DNA of 64,000 nucleotides. Origin: Cristatella mucedo. Its lineage: Eukaryota; Bryozoa; Phylactolaemata; Cristatellidae. The stretch is taken from the NCBI GenBank assembly GCA_009760855.2, contig WPIO01000145.1, positions 914,140 to 978,139 on the forward strand, written 5' to 3'. The notes beneath the pieces are model-generated. The model searched no databases. It saw only the letters and a list, made by a program, of their open reading frames with translations, and was not told the origin of the DNA. The stretch's first letter is position 1, and each line of letters opens with the position of its first letter. Made by a program: the position numbers and the translations under genes. Shown piece after piece: positions 46,296-58,239 of the stretch.

Positions 46296-47309
46296 TGTCA
46301 TCAAAAACATCTAGTATACCAAGAAATCGAATTATTTAAATAAATGCGCGTGAATGTGTAATTGGATTACTATTCTTGGAATATATAAATATCGATATCT
46401 TTGTTTAAAAACAAATTTAGTGATGGCCCATATGACAGATGCAGGAGATCTACAATTCAATATACCGTCTCTTATTAAATATTCTCGTTAGTGCAAGTGA
46501 CTAGTGCCTAACTACTGAACCTTCAGATAATTAAATCTACATGATCTGAATTATCACGATTGTTATTCAAACACTAATGATCCCCAGGAATAAGAATGTG
46601 ACAAGGCTACCCAAGAATCCCAAATGTCGTAATTTAATGGTCCTACAGATAAACACTCACGTCCTGGTTTGATAACCTAATATTACGACGCTTCAAGTTA
46701 TACCCGAAGAGAACAGATAGGTTAGCATACAGGGAAAACATGCAAATAGCCAGCATGCTTTGTTATAATGCTCTCTGAGCATGAGCAGACATAAGTAACT
46801 TAGCTGGCTAGCAAGACTCGGATGCCATCACGCAAGTCTAACGAGAATGTAAGGCTTTGCACACAGTTTTATTATGAAATAGGGATGCTTGATAAGCATT
46901 ATAATTTCAATTTAATGAGTCATTGCACTTTTAAATAATTTTAGACATAAAAACACGTTTGATTTTTCAAAAATATGGGCTCAGAGCTAGATAAAATACA
47001 TTTAGCAGAATTTTATGTGTGAGAATAGAAGTGATCCAAGCGTAAATAGATGAGGCTGACTTATTAATATATTCGATAAAGATCAGCTGGCATTTAGCAA
47101 ACGATTTCTACAGTTACCTTAGCATCGATCTTGGTCTCTGAATCTGATTCATTCAAACCAAAGAAATGCGAAACAGTAAATTAATTGTACTGCCATTGTT
47201 TCTTCCTTGGTAGATCGTTCGTTCCTTAACCAACTAAACATTTATTGTGATTACAATTGACTAATACAAACTCAAAAACAATAGCAATAATAGTGTTGCT
47301 AATAAATTT
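46296..47309. other. Non-coding, shared with 32,070-33,085
   Basis: Aligns with B1; no gene seen. Confidence 0.4.
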
Positions 47310-48350
47310 GTGTAACGCCCTAAGAGAACTTACTCTAAATCTAAGCAACTCACGTTTTCTGCCAACAAACATTGTCGTATGGTTAATGGAGCATGCTCAA
47401 TGACAAGAAGCATAATATGGTTATATGTGATATGCACATGGTAAGGATGCAAATATGGTTAGTGGCAGCATGCGCAGTGTCTGCATGCATAAGCACACGA
47501 AAAACGAATCACGTAGACCCACCAAATGCTAAGAAACAGTGGTGCATTTTTAGCTTCTTTTTAAATTTCTTAATTTCCGGGAATGTCTTGAGATCAGTCA
47601 GTAGTTAGTTCCAAACTTAGGGAGCATATCAATGAATTCACGTTCACCAAAGGATTTGAGGTTCGTAAGAGGTGAATCTAAACCACTAGATTCAGAATTA
47701 TGTTAGGTACGATACATCTGGTGGAGCAAGAGTAGACCTGATAGTTAGGCTGAAGCAAAAGAAGGAAAGAACCTAAAAGTGAGTGACACTACCGAAAGTC
47801 AATGCACTGCTTGATTGGAAGCCAGTGGAGGACGGCAATAAGCGGTTTAACGTGGCAACTGCGACGTTCACGATATACAAGCCTCGCTGCAGAGCTTCGC
47901 AGCCGCTGTTGGCGCCTGATAAATAGGAATACATAAATAAATAATTCATTTATATAGCGCCCCAAGAGAACTTAATCTCTATTCAGGCGCTTCACATATG
48001 CCTCGGGGCTCGAGCCTACGACCTCAGTCAGACCTTGGTCGGGGTGAGCTCCTTAACCGCTAGACCAAACCAGCTCGGCATTGCACAGCTGGTAGACCAG
48101 CAAACAGTGAGTTGCAAAAGTTGATACAGGATGTCAAAAATACGCGGAAACATCCAGCTTTGGTATCACTGTATAAGCAAGACAAAATTTCAGCAATGTG
48201 TAGCTGAAAGTAGGCGGACTTGACTGTCAAGCTGACAAGGTAGTCCGAAGAAACGTCGCTTTGGAAAACGACACGAGGATTACGCTGAGCTTTAACTTGT
48301 GATTTCCTGCTAGAGCCGATTTTAAAGATTAAGAAGCAAAGCATGTTAAC
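47310..48350 (-). mobile_element. L2 C-terminus and 3' UTR (B2), split by a SINE
   Basis: Same L2 copy as 33,085-33,950 (V-V-F-Q-S-D-V-S-S-D-Y-L-V-S-L-T, F-C-N-S-L-F-A-G-L-P), interrupted by the SINE-1 at 47,935-48,078. Confidence 0.75.
47935..48078 (-). repeat. SINE-1 inserted in an L2 copy
   Basis: Nearly identical to 40,252-40,391, including the A box TGGTCTAGCGG. Absent from B1, so it arrived after the duplication. Target duplications are not clear. Confidence 0.85.
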
Positions 48351-49136
48351 CATCTGTCGAACTTCTACTTTCTGTGAAGTTTATCTAGTAAAATGCTAGC
48401 TAAAAAGGTGTATAGAATGGCCAAAGCTATGTAAAAACTATATCAATTTTATTAAAATCATTTCAAGAGGATAACATCTTCGATTGTAAAACAAGATATC
48501 CTAACACATGATAACAAAATTTGTTACATTCGTGAAGCTCTTAAAGCTCTGAGATACAGAGACCTATACACATTGGTCTTGAAGATCTACACACATAGCT
48601 ATCGCTGCTATTCGTTTCACGTTACCTAACTAATTGCCTTCATTAGAGGCATTAGTCCTGGGACCTATTCATCTAAAACTTCTAAAATAAGAGCTATTTA
48701 AATTTTAAAAATCATAATTAAAGATTATTTTGAATTAAATATAATTTGTACACATGATATTCAGCTTAGCAGCATTTTAGAGGATGACTTGGATTTATTC
48801 CATGGCACAGATGTTATATCCTTGACCCTATTGCGAAATGCATAGATGGTGTCTATATCAATACATAGCGTTCAACAAGCTAGTTCTATTTGAATGAAAT
48901 GAATGTGTATATGGTAGCGGCAGATAGCGGTCATTAATACACACAATTCAAATCATGTGTAGCAGAAAAAGAAGCATTTTTTTCTTAGAATTAAACAGCT
49001 AAGCACGTGAGCGTAGTAGTTAAGCCAACAGCAAATAAGAAAATGTACCGACTCAGATTTAGCAGCGACATGAGCTTCCGTTTCTAGTAGGCTGCATATT
49101 TGTCATATTAAAAACGTTTGTGCATCTTTGAAGGGT

Positions 49137-49722
49137 AGAATCAGCAAAAATACAGAACAATTACTGCCATTTTGCACACATGTTTTCGTAAAGCTTTGTT
49201 CTGCACTAATTTAAAGATAATCCGGGAGTAGCTTTTGTGGATCTCTGAGAAATTTGTAATCCATGAATGACAGGCTGGTTTAACCTATGGCGATTTCCTG
49301 GGAGGATAAAATTCTATTTGGTTATGTCATCATAGATTTGCCTCAAAATGAGAACTTTACGAAGTGGATGATTTGCGATCCAGTCTTAATATATTCTTAC
49401 TATGTAAATGTACAACATCCACTCCATACCACTCATAGTGACTTTATTTAAGAGACGCTTTGCAACAGAATGAACACATATCTTATCAATGCAGACATGG
49501 TGTGTTTTTCCACAGCATTCACTTATCACTCTCATCAATAGTAGACAGATTCCTATTGTCAAACTAATATATCAATAGTAATCGTAGGTATAATACTAGG
49601 CTAAAAGGGATTTGTCAACCTTGGGATGTATGCTGAAATGATTGTAAGAATATTTTAGGAGGCGATTCAAAACTAGCCTTCGTCGAAGGTTGCAATCAGT
49701 GATTCGCTTTAATTTTTACTCG
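49137..49722. other. Segment present only in B2
   Basis: In B1 the flanks meet at about 34,762 (GCATCTTTGAAGGTTAGTC joins ACACAGTCAAACAAATCCT). No terminal repeats, ORF or tail is visible, so it may be a deletion in B1 as easily as an insertion in B2. Confidence 0.5.
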
Positions 49723-50671
49723 ACACAGTCAAACAAATCCTATATTCGACGACGGAACACAAACGACCCAGATTTTATAGGTTTTGGCAGGTTCTAGTAG
49801 AAAAACTGGCTGGCTAGATTTGCCTGCTTTAGAGATAACTTGTGATTGTCATTATTTGGGTGAACGCCCATGACATCTAGCAAATTAAATTACATGCAAA
49901 GCTCATCTAAGCAGAACTCAGAGGAAGAGACACTGACTTTGCTGTACATCATCAGTTAAAATATAAGTTCCCCAGTTTGCACAGAAACTAGTCTTAGACT
50001 TACATGCCATCTTGTGTCCTTGGGATTTAGCAATGTTGATGTAAGGGGCATGCACTCAGGCCTTTATTGTCGACTCCGGTCTGGTGGAACTTGCGATATA
50101 TTGTCGACGCTGATCGTTTCTCCTATTCTCTAATGAAGCCTGCGTTGAGACTCAAGTTGGAAGCATGCACAAAGATGAGTGATTTAGCACTGCAGCAAAG
50201 ACTGACTGCTCGCAATTTCAACTGTAGAAAACCCAACCCTTAATTTAATAACAGCACTGAAGGACAAGGAAATCGTTAGGTGTGCATGTCCTAGTGTTTT
50301 AATGGGGGCGAAAGGAAATTAAAAGTTCGGCTAGACTGGTTAAAAAACAGCTTTAACAAGCCAGGTTGGTTTAGTTTACCATGTTTGGCAGTCAATATAT
50401 AAAAATGCCCGATGAGAGTGAACAGTTATTTTTATTAATCAAACTATGCTTCTGCTAGATTATTGCCAATTTTGAAACTAAAAACAAGTTAGGTGCCTTA
50501 AGTTAAAGGACAATGAACTTACGACGAGTTTGATTGGGACACCCTGGCGTTCCAGCAGCTCCTGCTCATTCGGTGCTAGGACTCGTTTTCTAGTGAAACC
50601 CAATCTTCTTACTCGTTCTACTAAGTTTGACCTTTCGTAAATGAATCTGTATGCACGTATTAGTCGGCTAA

Positions 50672-50872
50672 ATGAGAAAAAGGCGCTTTCTTTGCATTAG
50701 CATGCGAGCAAAACAAACTTCATTGCATTTTGTGCAGGTGCAGTTGAGCGATTTCCGTTTACTTTCACTCGACACCAGCGATGCTTATCTCCTTGCATCC
50801 CTTGCTTCTCTGCCTTTTCTTCTATGGCTTGGCTTCGACTTGGCTGCAGCTACGTTGCTTCGACGTTTCTAA
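50672..50872 (+). CDS. Short conserved ORF, unknown (B2)
   Basis: 66 codons, paired with 35,733-35,948: C-I-S-M-R-A-K-Q-T-S-L-H-F-V and R-L-L-S-L-D-T-S-D-A. The C-terminal half is hydrophobic and has diverged. Unknown. Confidence 0.25.
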   Translation: MRKRRFLCISMRAKQTSLHFVQVQLSDFRLLSLDTSDAYLLASLASLPFLLWLGFDLAAATLLRRF

Positions 50873-51226
50873 GGCTAGGTTGCTACGTCGTTGTTACGGA
50901 AAGTAAGTTTAGCAACTTTTTCTGCTTCCTTCTTTCGGCTATATCGGATGCGGCATGAATGAAATTCATCTTGCCGTACAAATTTGCGTCGAGTGTGAAT
51001 TTAAAACTGGGCTTCGGGCTTTTTTTCGACCATTGCTGTTAAACTTGAACTGCTATATCTTTATCTTTCGCCAACGGAACAGAAATATATGCTTGATCGG
51101 TAGTGATGCGTCTTGATCAAATTTCACAAGAAACAGTCGATGAACTAAAATAAAAAATATGAATGCGTATATATGTATATATACATTTAAATTTTATTTA
51201 TGAATATGTATATGGACGTAAACACA

Positions 51227-51309
<83 letters not shown>

Positions 51310-51310
51310 G
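51227..51310. repeat. (CA)n(TA)n compound microsatellite (B2)
   Basis: Shorter version of the tract at 36,272. Confidence 0.95.
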
Positions 51311-52047
51311 TATATGTATCACATCCACGTGAGTTTTGCTAAGCTGCGGCACAAATGAAACGTCCGGAAAAGTTGCCCTGAAATCAGAACAGCTGCAAGT
51401 CGGCAGAGTGTCTGGGAAAAGGCCAATTCACATAAGCTGTCTAACTCTGAAGTTCTCATATCTAAAGAGGTTACTGTTCGTGCATTGTCTAAACCCACTC
51501 TGCTGATGAAGAAGATAGCATTCAATGGCTTGCTATAATCAGGTAGCATTTGACACCTTTTATAACATAGTACGGAACTGCAGGTGTCACAGTGAAGCTA
51601 AATCAAGGTGACTGCGCTTGCATTGAATTTCAAATAAAACTGGGTCGCTAGCAAAAGGTTGACTGAACACTGCGGGGTAAAGTTATATATTTTTAATTCG
51701 CTTAGGAATCCCCTGCTCATATTGGAATGCGGTAGCGAGACATATTTCGAGAAATATGCATGCAAATGTTATAATTGGTTACTCACCTGGCCGACGCCAC
51801 CTTAGTTTATTGAAAGGCACTCTTGTCACGTCCAAGTTATGTTTCAGCAACTTGTTGAAGGTCGACGTGAATCACCACTAATCAAGTTGCATCTTTTTCT
51901 GACAATTTCCATTATACATCCAAACGTCGCCATACTGACTCACTCAAAGTCATGCTCTCAAGGACATACATTCTCAGGGAGAGGAGAGATGGGGTCGGAG
52001 GTACGATTAAATGCGTAGCGACAAAAACCATTATCATTGTCACTCAC

Positions 52048-52242
52048 TCGTGCAATTTCTGGGTGTAGGGCTCCAAAATCCAGAAGAATTGCATGTGAAG
52101 TTCAATTCTGTGGGTGAATCCTTGAGACTGTACTCGAACGCATAACCCGAAAAGCATCCCCCAGTTCCCGAGCTTCCGAACCGTGTAGATGTATAATTTG
52201 CATACCCGTTAGATATCTGGGGTATCGCAAAGCAGTCTCTTT
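52048..52242 (-). CDS. CCP (sushi) domain exon
   Basis: 195 nt, phase 1 to phase 1. The acceptor is TTTGATTTTGTAG and the donor A followed by GTGAGTG. The peptide begins R-D-C-F-A-I-P-Q-I-S-N-G-Y and has G-G-C-F-S-G-Y, L-N-F-T-C-N-S-S-G-F-W-S-P and T-P-R-N-C: all four cysteines and the tryptophan of a CCP module. A 107-nt intron separates it from the preceding CCP exon. This subclass has a single W followed by S-P, unlike the W-x-W exons at 56-60 kb. It is the intact version of the pseudo-exon at 37,271-37,466. Confidence 0.85.
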
Positions 52243-52349
52243 CTACAAAATCAAAGAGAAAGAACTGAAATAGTCACTAAATGTCTTTTTAACAATACCG
52301 CCGGATTTTTATGAATGTCAAGCTGCTTTAAATTTTTCAAGGTCCTTAC

Positions 52350-52559
52350 TATCGCAATAGTACTGGGGCGCTGACCAATTGCTACTTGAGAGACAGGTGA
52401 TGTTGTACGTCATCTCTGTGCTGCCACTGTCGCATGGCCCAGATACGTTCTGGGCGACGTAACCATCGATGCAAGTGTAAGTGACGACAGACTCAAAGGC
52501 AGTAGAGTTCATTTTATATGTCGATGTCGTCTGGTTTATCGGCATGCCACAAGGCGCAG
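52350..52559 (-). CDS. CCP (sushi) domain exon
   Basis: 210 nt, phase 1 to phase 1. The acceptor is TTTCTTCAATCTAG and the donor GATA followed by GTAAGG. Cysteines lie in A-P-C-G-M-P, V-V-T-Y-T-C-I-D-G-Y, Y-N-I-T-C-L-S-S and Q-Y-Y-C-D-S; an additional cysteine lies in S-G-P-C-D-S-G. N-W-S is present after cysteine 3. The frame is open and the splice sites sound, whereas the copy at 37,564-37,772 is broken. Probably part of the same transcript as the exons at 56-60 kb. Confidence 0.85.
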
Positions 52560-53180
52560 CTAGATTGAAGAAACAATGAAACGACCAGTTTTCCTACTGT
52601 CTAGAATGAAAACGTGTCATGGCGAGTCATCGAGCAGTGAAAAGCGCTATAATATCACACACAGGTAAGCAAGCTTTAAGTTGATTGCTTTGAAAGTATA
52701 TGCTTGTTTATGGAAGTAATTTAATACGGATAATTAAATATTGGCTTTAGTGATGGCGATTATTTTTAGCATTGGCTTAAGCCTTAAATATTTCGTTGCT
52801 CTTCGTCGAAAATCGGATGCGATGGAAATTACGGCCGTAGCACCTGCCATTTTGACTTAAGAATAGTGTATGCACGTGCGAAAATAGACTCTTCCACTCG
52901 CTTATGTCAGTAAAAAAAACTGCGAGTTTGGCTTAATGTTTGGCTAATCATTTGGTTTAATATAGCCGGATTTCCATTCAAGTCAAGCCTGAGAAAGAAA
53001 TATAAATCGGCGGTGCTAAATTTTCAAGAATTATAAATGCTTGAATGAAGTGTCAGGTATTTTGCTGCTAATAGATGCTAAAACATTTTCAGCTAGAAAA
53101 CCTATCCTCAATGCCCCATAGTAGTACTAAATCTGAAATAGGTGATCACTGTCAATAAAGTAGATATCCACAAGTTATCT

Positions 53181-54466
53181 ATTAGGTACCAAGAACAAAC
53201 TAAGCTTGACAGTAATAAAATGAATTATCATAACTAGCTGCACCTTAAAGAATTGGGTGTTAATCCCTGGACAATAAAAATTGCTTAAAGTTAAGCAATA
53301 GCCCAGACTTTAAGAACCAGCAGGGTGACATGCTTATCCCCGCCTGCTAAAGCTACCCTGAAGGCATTTAAGTGAAGTCACTGGTCAGCAGGATCACTGA
53401 ATTGTGAAATATGCACTGATTCACGTAAAAGTTAATAAGCACAGTGCATACGTAACATAAACAAGTTTACTGTGGCTCAGGGAGCGCCTAGTGAAAAGGT
53501 CGCATTCTGAGTTGGAACTGAAAGTATTTGAATCTAAGGTAATTTAACTTCGCCACTAAGTCAAAAATCTACATAGACTATGTAGGTGTTTCTCATGAGG
53601 GTTTTGTATAGCTCACTCAAGTCCCCAGCGGTATTTCCGATGCCTGCGGTACCCATCAACAATTCATCTTGCTTATGAAAGAGAAACAGAGAAAGGTGGC
53701 TAAGTAAGGTACGGCGGTCGCGGAAGTCACAAGCATGGAAATTGCTGCTCAGGCGGCCTGAAAAGGATGTGTCACATTTAGCAGCAGGGGCAAATGATGT
53801 TGCCTGATAATTGTGAAAGTGAGTCCCACAATTTAGAAAATGCAGAGTTACAGCCTCTAGCGCATGTGGCGATTAAGTAAAGTAACAAAAAAGATACTTC
53901 ATTATCCACAAGGGACCAAATGGCACAAGGAGGCTGAAACTGAAGCAGCCGTTCTGCTACTTGTAAGCGTAAGAACTTCAATCTGCATCATTTTACTAAC
54001 CGGAAACAGTCAACAACTTCATCAGCAATGGAGACGAATAGCTGAACATGTAAGATTTCTCAACTTGAATGGCAGCTATATCCGTCTTCAGCTGCACTAG
54101 CCAGACGCTTAATTTTTGCTAGCCCAGCCAAAATTGAACCACAGCAATCTCGCCTATACAGAACCGGAAAGCCAGCTAAAGGTTGAACTTAAAAAAGTTA
54201 AACTTTTTCACTTTTAATAGCTTAATTTTTGAATGACGCTGTGTTTAGCAGTACCTAACTTTAGATAAATATGGGACGTAGTAAACAACTTCCAATGTAA
54301 CCTTTTGAATGAGACTTTCCAAAGTTCGGCAGTTTCTCATAAGCGATACCTTACATTCCGAGCACTTGGTGAGGTCACGCAACAGCAGAAACTAATAGAC
54401 GAATAAAGTCATCTAGTCGAGTTTTACGCATTGGGCATCCTATGAGTAGGAGTTAGCTTTATTGTC
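53181..54466. other. No recognised gene; Rep-C fragment inside
   Basis: Presumed intron. Apart from the repeat at 53,570, only short ORFs on both strands without domains. Confidence 0.4.
53570..53680 (+). repeat. Dispersed repeat Rep-C, partial copy
   Basis: GACTATGTAGGTGTTTCTCA and GTTTTGTATAGCTCACTCA match the second half of the repeat at 21,000. Confidence 0.45.
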
Positions 54467-54708
54467 GTGTGGGTGCCTGCGATTTGACCTTTATGTGCAG
54501 ATGCGTGCTGCACTTTGCATGCTGCCACTGACTATATTTGCATGCCGACCCTATTCATGTCACCCCTATGTTATTGTTCTTGTTTTTTGAGCAAGGTACC
54601 ACTAACCAGTCGATCGTGTTTCCTTTGCAGCAAATGTCAAGGGCCTAGAATGAGATTAAGTTCTCTGAGAGCGCTTTATGAGGTACATTGTTAATATTAA
54701 TATTGTTA
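54467..54708 (+). mobile_element. L2 3' UTR
   Basis: Starts just after the ORF stop region. Includes GCATGCTGCCACTGAC and GAGATTAAGTTCTCTGAGAG, and an ATT-rich end. In intron sequence, antisense to the CCP gene. Confidence 0.75.
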
Positions 54709-56180
54709 TAGCTTACAAATATCCCCTGTCGTCAGCGATTGAATTTGTGGAAGGTAGAAAGTCAGTTTATTACTCCCTATAACAAATTCCGACGGTTTAA
54801 ATGGCTAGTAAAACTGAGTATCATCAGCAAAGACGTGATAGCCGATAGCAGCGGCCTGATTCCTGCGAATCCTAATTGAGGATACGTAACCCCTTAGTTT
54901 TAATTAGCAGTAATTCAACACGTGAAAGTAATAAGGCTGTCCAATGCTATTCGGCGGCCGACTAAAATTGATGGGTTGCTGCGACTGGGCTTAGCATTTT
55001 TCGGCAGACTCGCAGGTAAATAGTATTTTTACTTGGGGTTTAAGACTCACAAGTGAGCGTGCCGATCAAGTGGCCCGTCCTAGGCGGCATGTAACAGCGG
55101 TATGATAAGTCGCGGCGTGAGTTAATTTGAGATGTTAAACAGAGCAATAGCAACAAATATCGAAGATTTGACTTAATTGAAAGATAATAGATTATAGAAG
55201 ATTATAGATCTTGATTGCTTACGAATCCCGCTTCCCACGGTAAAAATTCGTTCCTCCAATTGTGGTTGACAAGCTTCATCTCTAACTAAGACCACTTTAT
55301 TTGAAAGGGAATTTTACACAAGGATGCTATCCTCATACAACTTTGAACTCACTTGCAACTGACATCATGACATTGACTTCACAATATTTGAAAAGGAGCT
55401 GAAAACCCATATTTTCCTCTCACGTTTCGCTAAATTTGTGCGAACTTACATTGTGCGTTTGTGCAAGCTAATGATTCTTCATGTATTCACTAACTAATTG
55501 ACCAATTTTCTCTCCATATACATAAGAAACGTCTCGCTATATATTTAGTTCTCTTATAGCTTTTAAAATTGTTTAATAGTACACATTTTCCGATTGTTAA
55601 TATTACTAGTATAAGTGACATACGACTGCAGTGCTTATACTGCGCTAGCAAAGTAAGGCTTGCTTCCACTAAGCTTTTGTTTTGTTTCAGTCTTTGGTGC
55701 TTAGGAACTTTATATTCAACTGAACGAAGAATCCGAAGCTAAGCACAATTCTAATTTTCGGTCAATGCAGAGGCGAAGCTGCATTAAGGAAAAATCTTTT
55801 GGCTTGTTGGTACACCTTTTTTCAGTTTGGTAAATTTAATTCTACAAATTGGCATAGTGCCATTTAGCTATATGGGTGTATCAATGCCTTCAAAAAAGAG
55901 CCGTGTTTTAATTCCTCTCAGGGGATTAAGATTTCTGAGTACAGATGCGTCCTGTCAACAATGAGGCACTGAAAGGATTCATAATGGATTCAAATTATAA
56001 AGCCGCGGGCACCGAATTTTCTCCAACTTAAATTAGCCAGAAAGTGCATCTTTGAATTAGGACGGAAGGTTTAGATTAACCCTGAAAGTGCATCCCGAGA
56101 GTCTTTCATTTATTCCCTGCGAAAAGCCGTTTTTGCACGATTAATCTGTGGGTAGGAGCGCATACAAAGTAATATTTTAC
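54709..56180. other. No recognised gene
   Basis: Presumed intron of the CCP gene. AT-rich, nothing supported. Confidence 0.4.
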
Positions 56181-56204
56181 CTGCACACTGACCGTGTAAG
56201 CTTC
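56181..56204 (-). CDS. Possible 24-nt microexon of the CCP gene
   Basis: On the minus strand the acceptor CTTACTTCCTGTAG is followed by 24 nt and the donor GCAG followed by GTAAAA. Both borders are phase 1, matching all neighbouring exons, and the insert would be S-L-H-G-Q-C-A plus one shared residue. Good sites and matching phase argue for it; the tiny size argues for caution. Confidence 0.35.
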
Positions 56205-56377
56205 CTACAGGAAGTAAGATCTAAGCCAGACAAGAGTAGGACAGAAGATGACAGAACGTGTTAAAGCGCCTTTACAGAAGCTGTACAATACTTGCCAAAA
56301 GTTGAGCAACCTGACATTCCAAATAGATTCGCCTGCCTTTTTTAAATCAAGTGGAAAAATAAAATGCATGCACTTAC

Positions 56378-56575
56378 GAACGTAGCAGGCAAGTTGGGAA
56401 CCATTAGCCCAATTCCAGTTTCCGCCAGAAATGCACGTGCCGACGGATCCGCCACTCAGTCTAACGTGATGGCTGGCACAAGCCAGCTGCAGGACGGAGT
56501 TCTTGACGTAAGTTGCGTTTAATGCTGACCCCGAAGACAGCAACATGTTGGAACTAAGCTGAGGAGCTGGGCAAC
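56378..56575 (-). CDS. CCP (sushi) domain exon
   Basis: 198 nt, phase 1 to phase 1. The acceptor is AATATGCTTCAG and the donor GTTC followed by GTAAGTG. The peptide has C-P-A-P-Q-L-S-S-N, L-Q-L-A-C-A-S-H-H, T-C-I-S-G-G-N-W-N-W and S-Q-L-A-C: four cysteines with the W-x-W pair. There is no proline before cysteine 4. It is followed in the transcript by the possible microexon at 56,181 and, after about 3.8 kb, the exon at 52,559. Confidence 0.9.
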
Positions 56576-56900
56576 CTGAAGCATATTTCATTTTAAGCTA
56601 CAGGCGTCAGGGGTGTACGTAATTATAGGTTATGTTGTATGGAGAACAACAAGGGAGAGAATGCTCAGGCGTGGGGACCCGAATATTATCGGTGGTTCTT
56701 AGTAGTACAGTTGTTAAAGAATTACGAAAGAATGCCTAGTAATTGAGGACGACGTATGGGACTCTAAAAGTAACTCAGCTGTCTTTTTCAGTATGGTAGC
56801 ATTCAATAGGCTTCTTCCGATGTGCACAGTCATTGTTTCCACAGCACCGAAAACTAGGTGATCGCCTTGGTAACCAAACCTGCTAGCGCCCGTCTCTTAC

Positions 56901-57095
56901 CTTCCACGCAGCTAAAGTTGCCACTGGCCCACAGCCACGAACCACTGTAAGAACATGACGTCACATTGGAGCCCGTGCTGTATATGTAGCCTGCGGCACA
57001 CGAAACGGCGACGGTCGCATTCACCGGGTAGCCTGCACTTGTAATGACGCTGGTCGATAGCTGAGTGTTAGGATTAAGTTGGGGTGGCTGGCATC
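56901..57095 (-). CDS. CCP (sushi) domain exon
   Basis: 195 nt, phase 1 to phase 1. The acceptor is CGGTTTTTTAG and the donor GAAG followed by GTAAGAG. The peptide runs C-Q-P-P-Q-L-N-P, A-V-S-C-A-A-G-Y-I-Y, T-S-C-S-Y-S-G-S-W-L-W and G-N-F-S-C. It has several N-x-S/T sequons, as expected for a secreted or cell-surface chain. A 325-nt intron separates it from the exon at 56,575. Confidence 0.9.
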
Positions 57096-57205
57096 CTAAA
57101 AAACCGAGTCTATGCAAGATGATGGTGCCTCTTGCTGGTGCTTTTAGCTGTTATCAAGTTCAGTCATCCTGAAGCGTAGATTATCTTCCCTGTGCAATGA
57201 TGGTC

Positions 57206-57206
<1 letters not shown>

Positions 57207-57240
<34 letters not shown>

Positions 57241-57252
57241 TCTTTATTTCTC

Positions 57253-57295
<43 letters not shown>

Positions 57296-57534
57296 ATTTC
57301 TCTCTCTCTTTCTCTCTCTTTATTTCTCTCTCTCTCTCTCTCTTTATTTCTCTCTCTCTCTCTTTATTTCTCTCTCTCTCTCTCTCTATCTATCTCTCTA
57401 TCTCTTTCCCAATCTCTATCTTTCTCTCTCGCTCTCTCTCTCTCTCTCTCTTTATTTCTCTCTCTCTCTCTCTCTCTCTCTTTATTTCTCTCTCTCTCTC
57501 TCTCTCTTTATTTCTCTCTCTCTCTCTCTTTATT

Positions 57535-57567
<33 letters not shown>

Positions 57568-57591
57568 CTCTATCTCTCTCCCAATCTCTAT

Positions 57592-57633
<42 letters not shown>

Positions 57634-57690
57634 CTCCCAGGCTCGCTGTCTCTCTTTTTCAATGACTCCCAGCCTCTGTCTGTCTGTCTA
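57207..57690. repeat. (TC)n tract with higher-order repeat
   Basis: TC dinucleotides broken by TTTATTTC interruptions. A landmark segment (ATCTATCTCTCTATCTCT then CCAATCTCTATC) occurs twice, 172 bp apart, so the tract contains a duplicated unit. It lies in the intron between CCP exons 57,095 and 57,874. Long Ser/Leu/Tyr frames across it are not genes. Confidence 0.9.
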
Positions 57691-57873
57691 TCTGTGTGTG
57701 TGTCTCTCACTCTCTCACCACTGTCTATGTCTCTTCGTCTCACAGCTATAGCTGTGAGCTTGGAAAGGCTCTTAGTTAGGAAACAAGAATCACTAGTTTG
57801 TGTGTGTACATGTTTACGAAAAGGTAGTAATTTCGCGAGATATACACGGTCTGAATTCCTACAGTTTGCTCAC

Positions 57874-58074
57874 CAGGAACACAAGTTAGCTGGGATCCAA
57901 AGCTCCAGGACCAAGTTCCATTTGATCCGCATGTTGCATTACTGTAAGTGAGGCTCATGTTGATGTAACCAACGTCGCACTGGATGCGTAGCGTTGTGCC
58001 TTGAAAGAATTCCGTACTGCCAGTACTGGGCACGATTATTGAGTTGGCCGCCAAATTAGGCAAATTAATGCAGC
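57874..58074 (-). CDS. CCP (sushi) domain exon
   Basis: 201 nt, phase 1 to phase 1. The acceptor is TATCCTCTTTAG and the donor CCTG followed by GTGAGC. The peptide has C-I-N-L-P-N-L-A-A-N, L-R-I-Q-C-D-V-G-Y, N-A-T-C-G-S-N-G-T-W-S-W and S-Q-L-T-C-V-P. All CCP landmarks are present with the W-x-W pair. Confidence 0.9.
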
Positions 58075-58239
58075 CTAAAGAGGATATAATATAAGTGTTA
58101 TTTTTAGTATTGATTGATATTAAGTCCCATGAAAAAGAAATTGGTTATTACATCAGTACATGTATTTAGTTACTTATCGTCGATTTTAACAATACCACCA
58201 CCAGTGGATAACCGATTTACGGACTTTTTAATAATAAAA

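Larger units (their letters stand above)
45170..53180. repeat. Segmental duplication B, copy 2
   Basis: Direct repeat of 30,945-38,395, about 14 kb away. It is longer because of a SINE-1 insertion (47,935-48,078) and about 590 bp at 49,137-49,722. It lacks the Rep-C insertion of copy 1. Coding-like parts are better kept here than in copy 1. Confidence 0.85.

Noticed and set aside
57197-57951. 184-codon Ser/Leu/Phe ORF and its neighbour
   Set aside because: Product of the (TC)n tract in a CCP-gene intron; no gene-like composition outside it.
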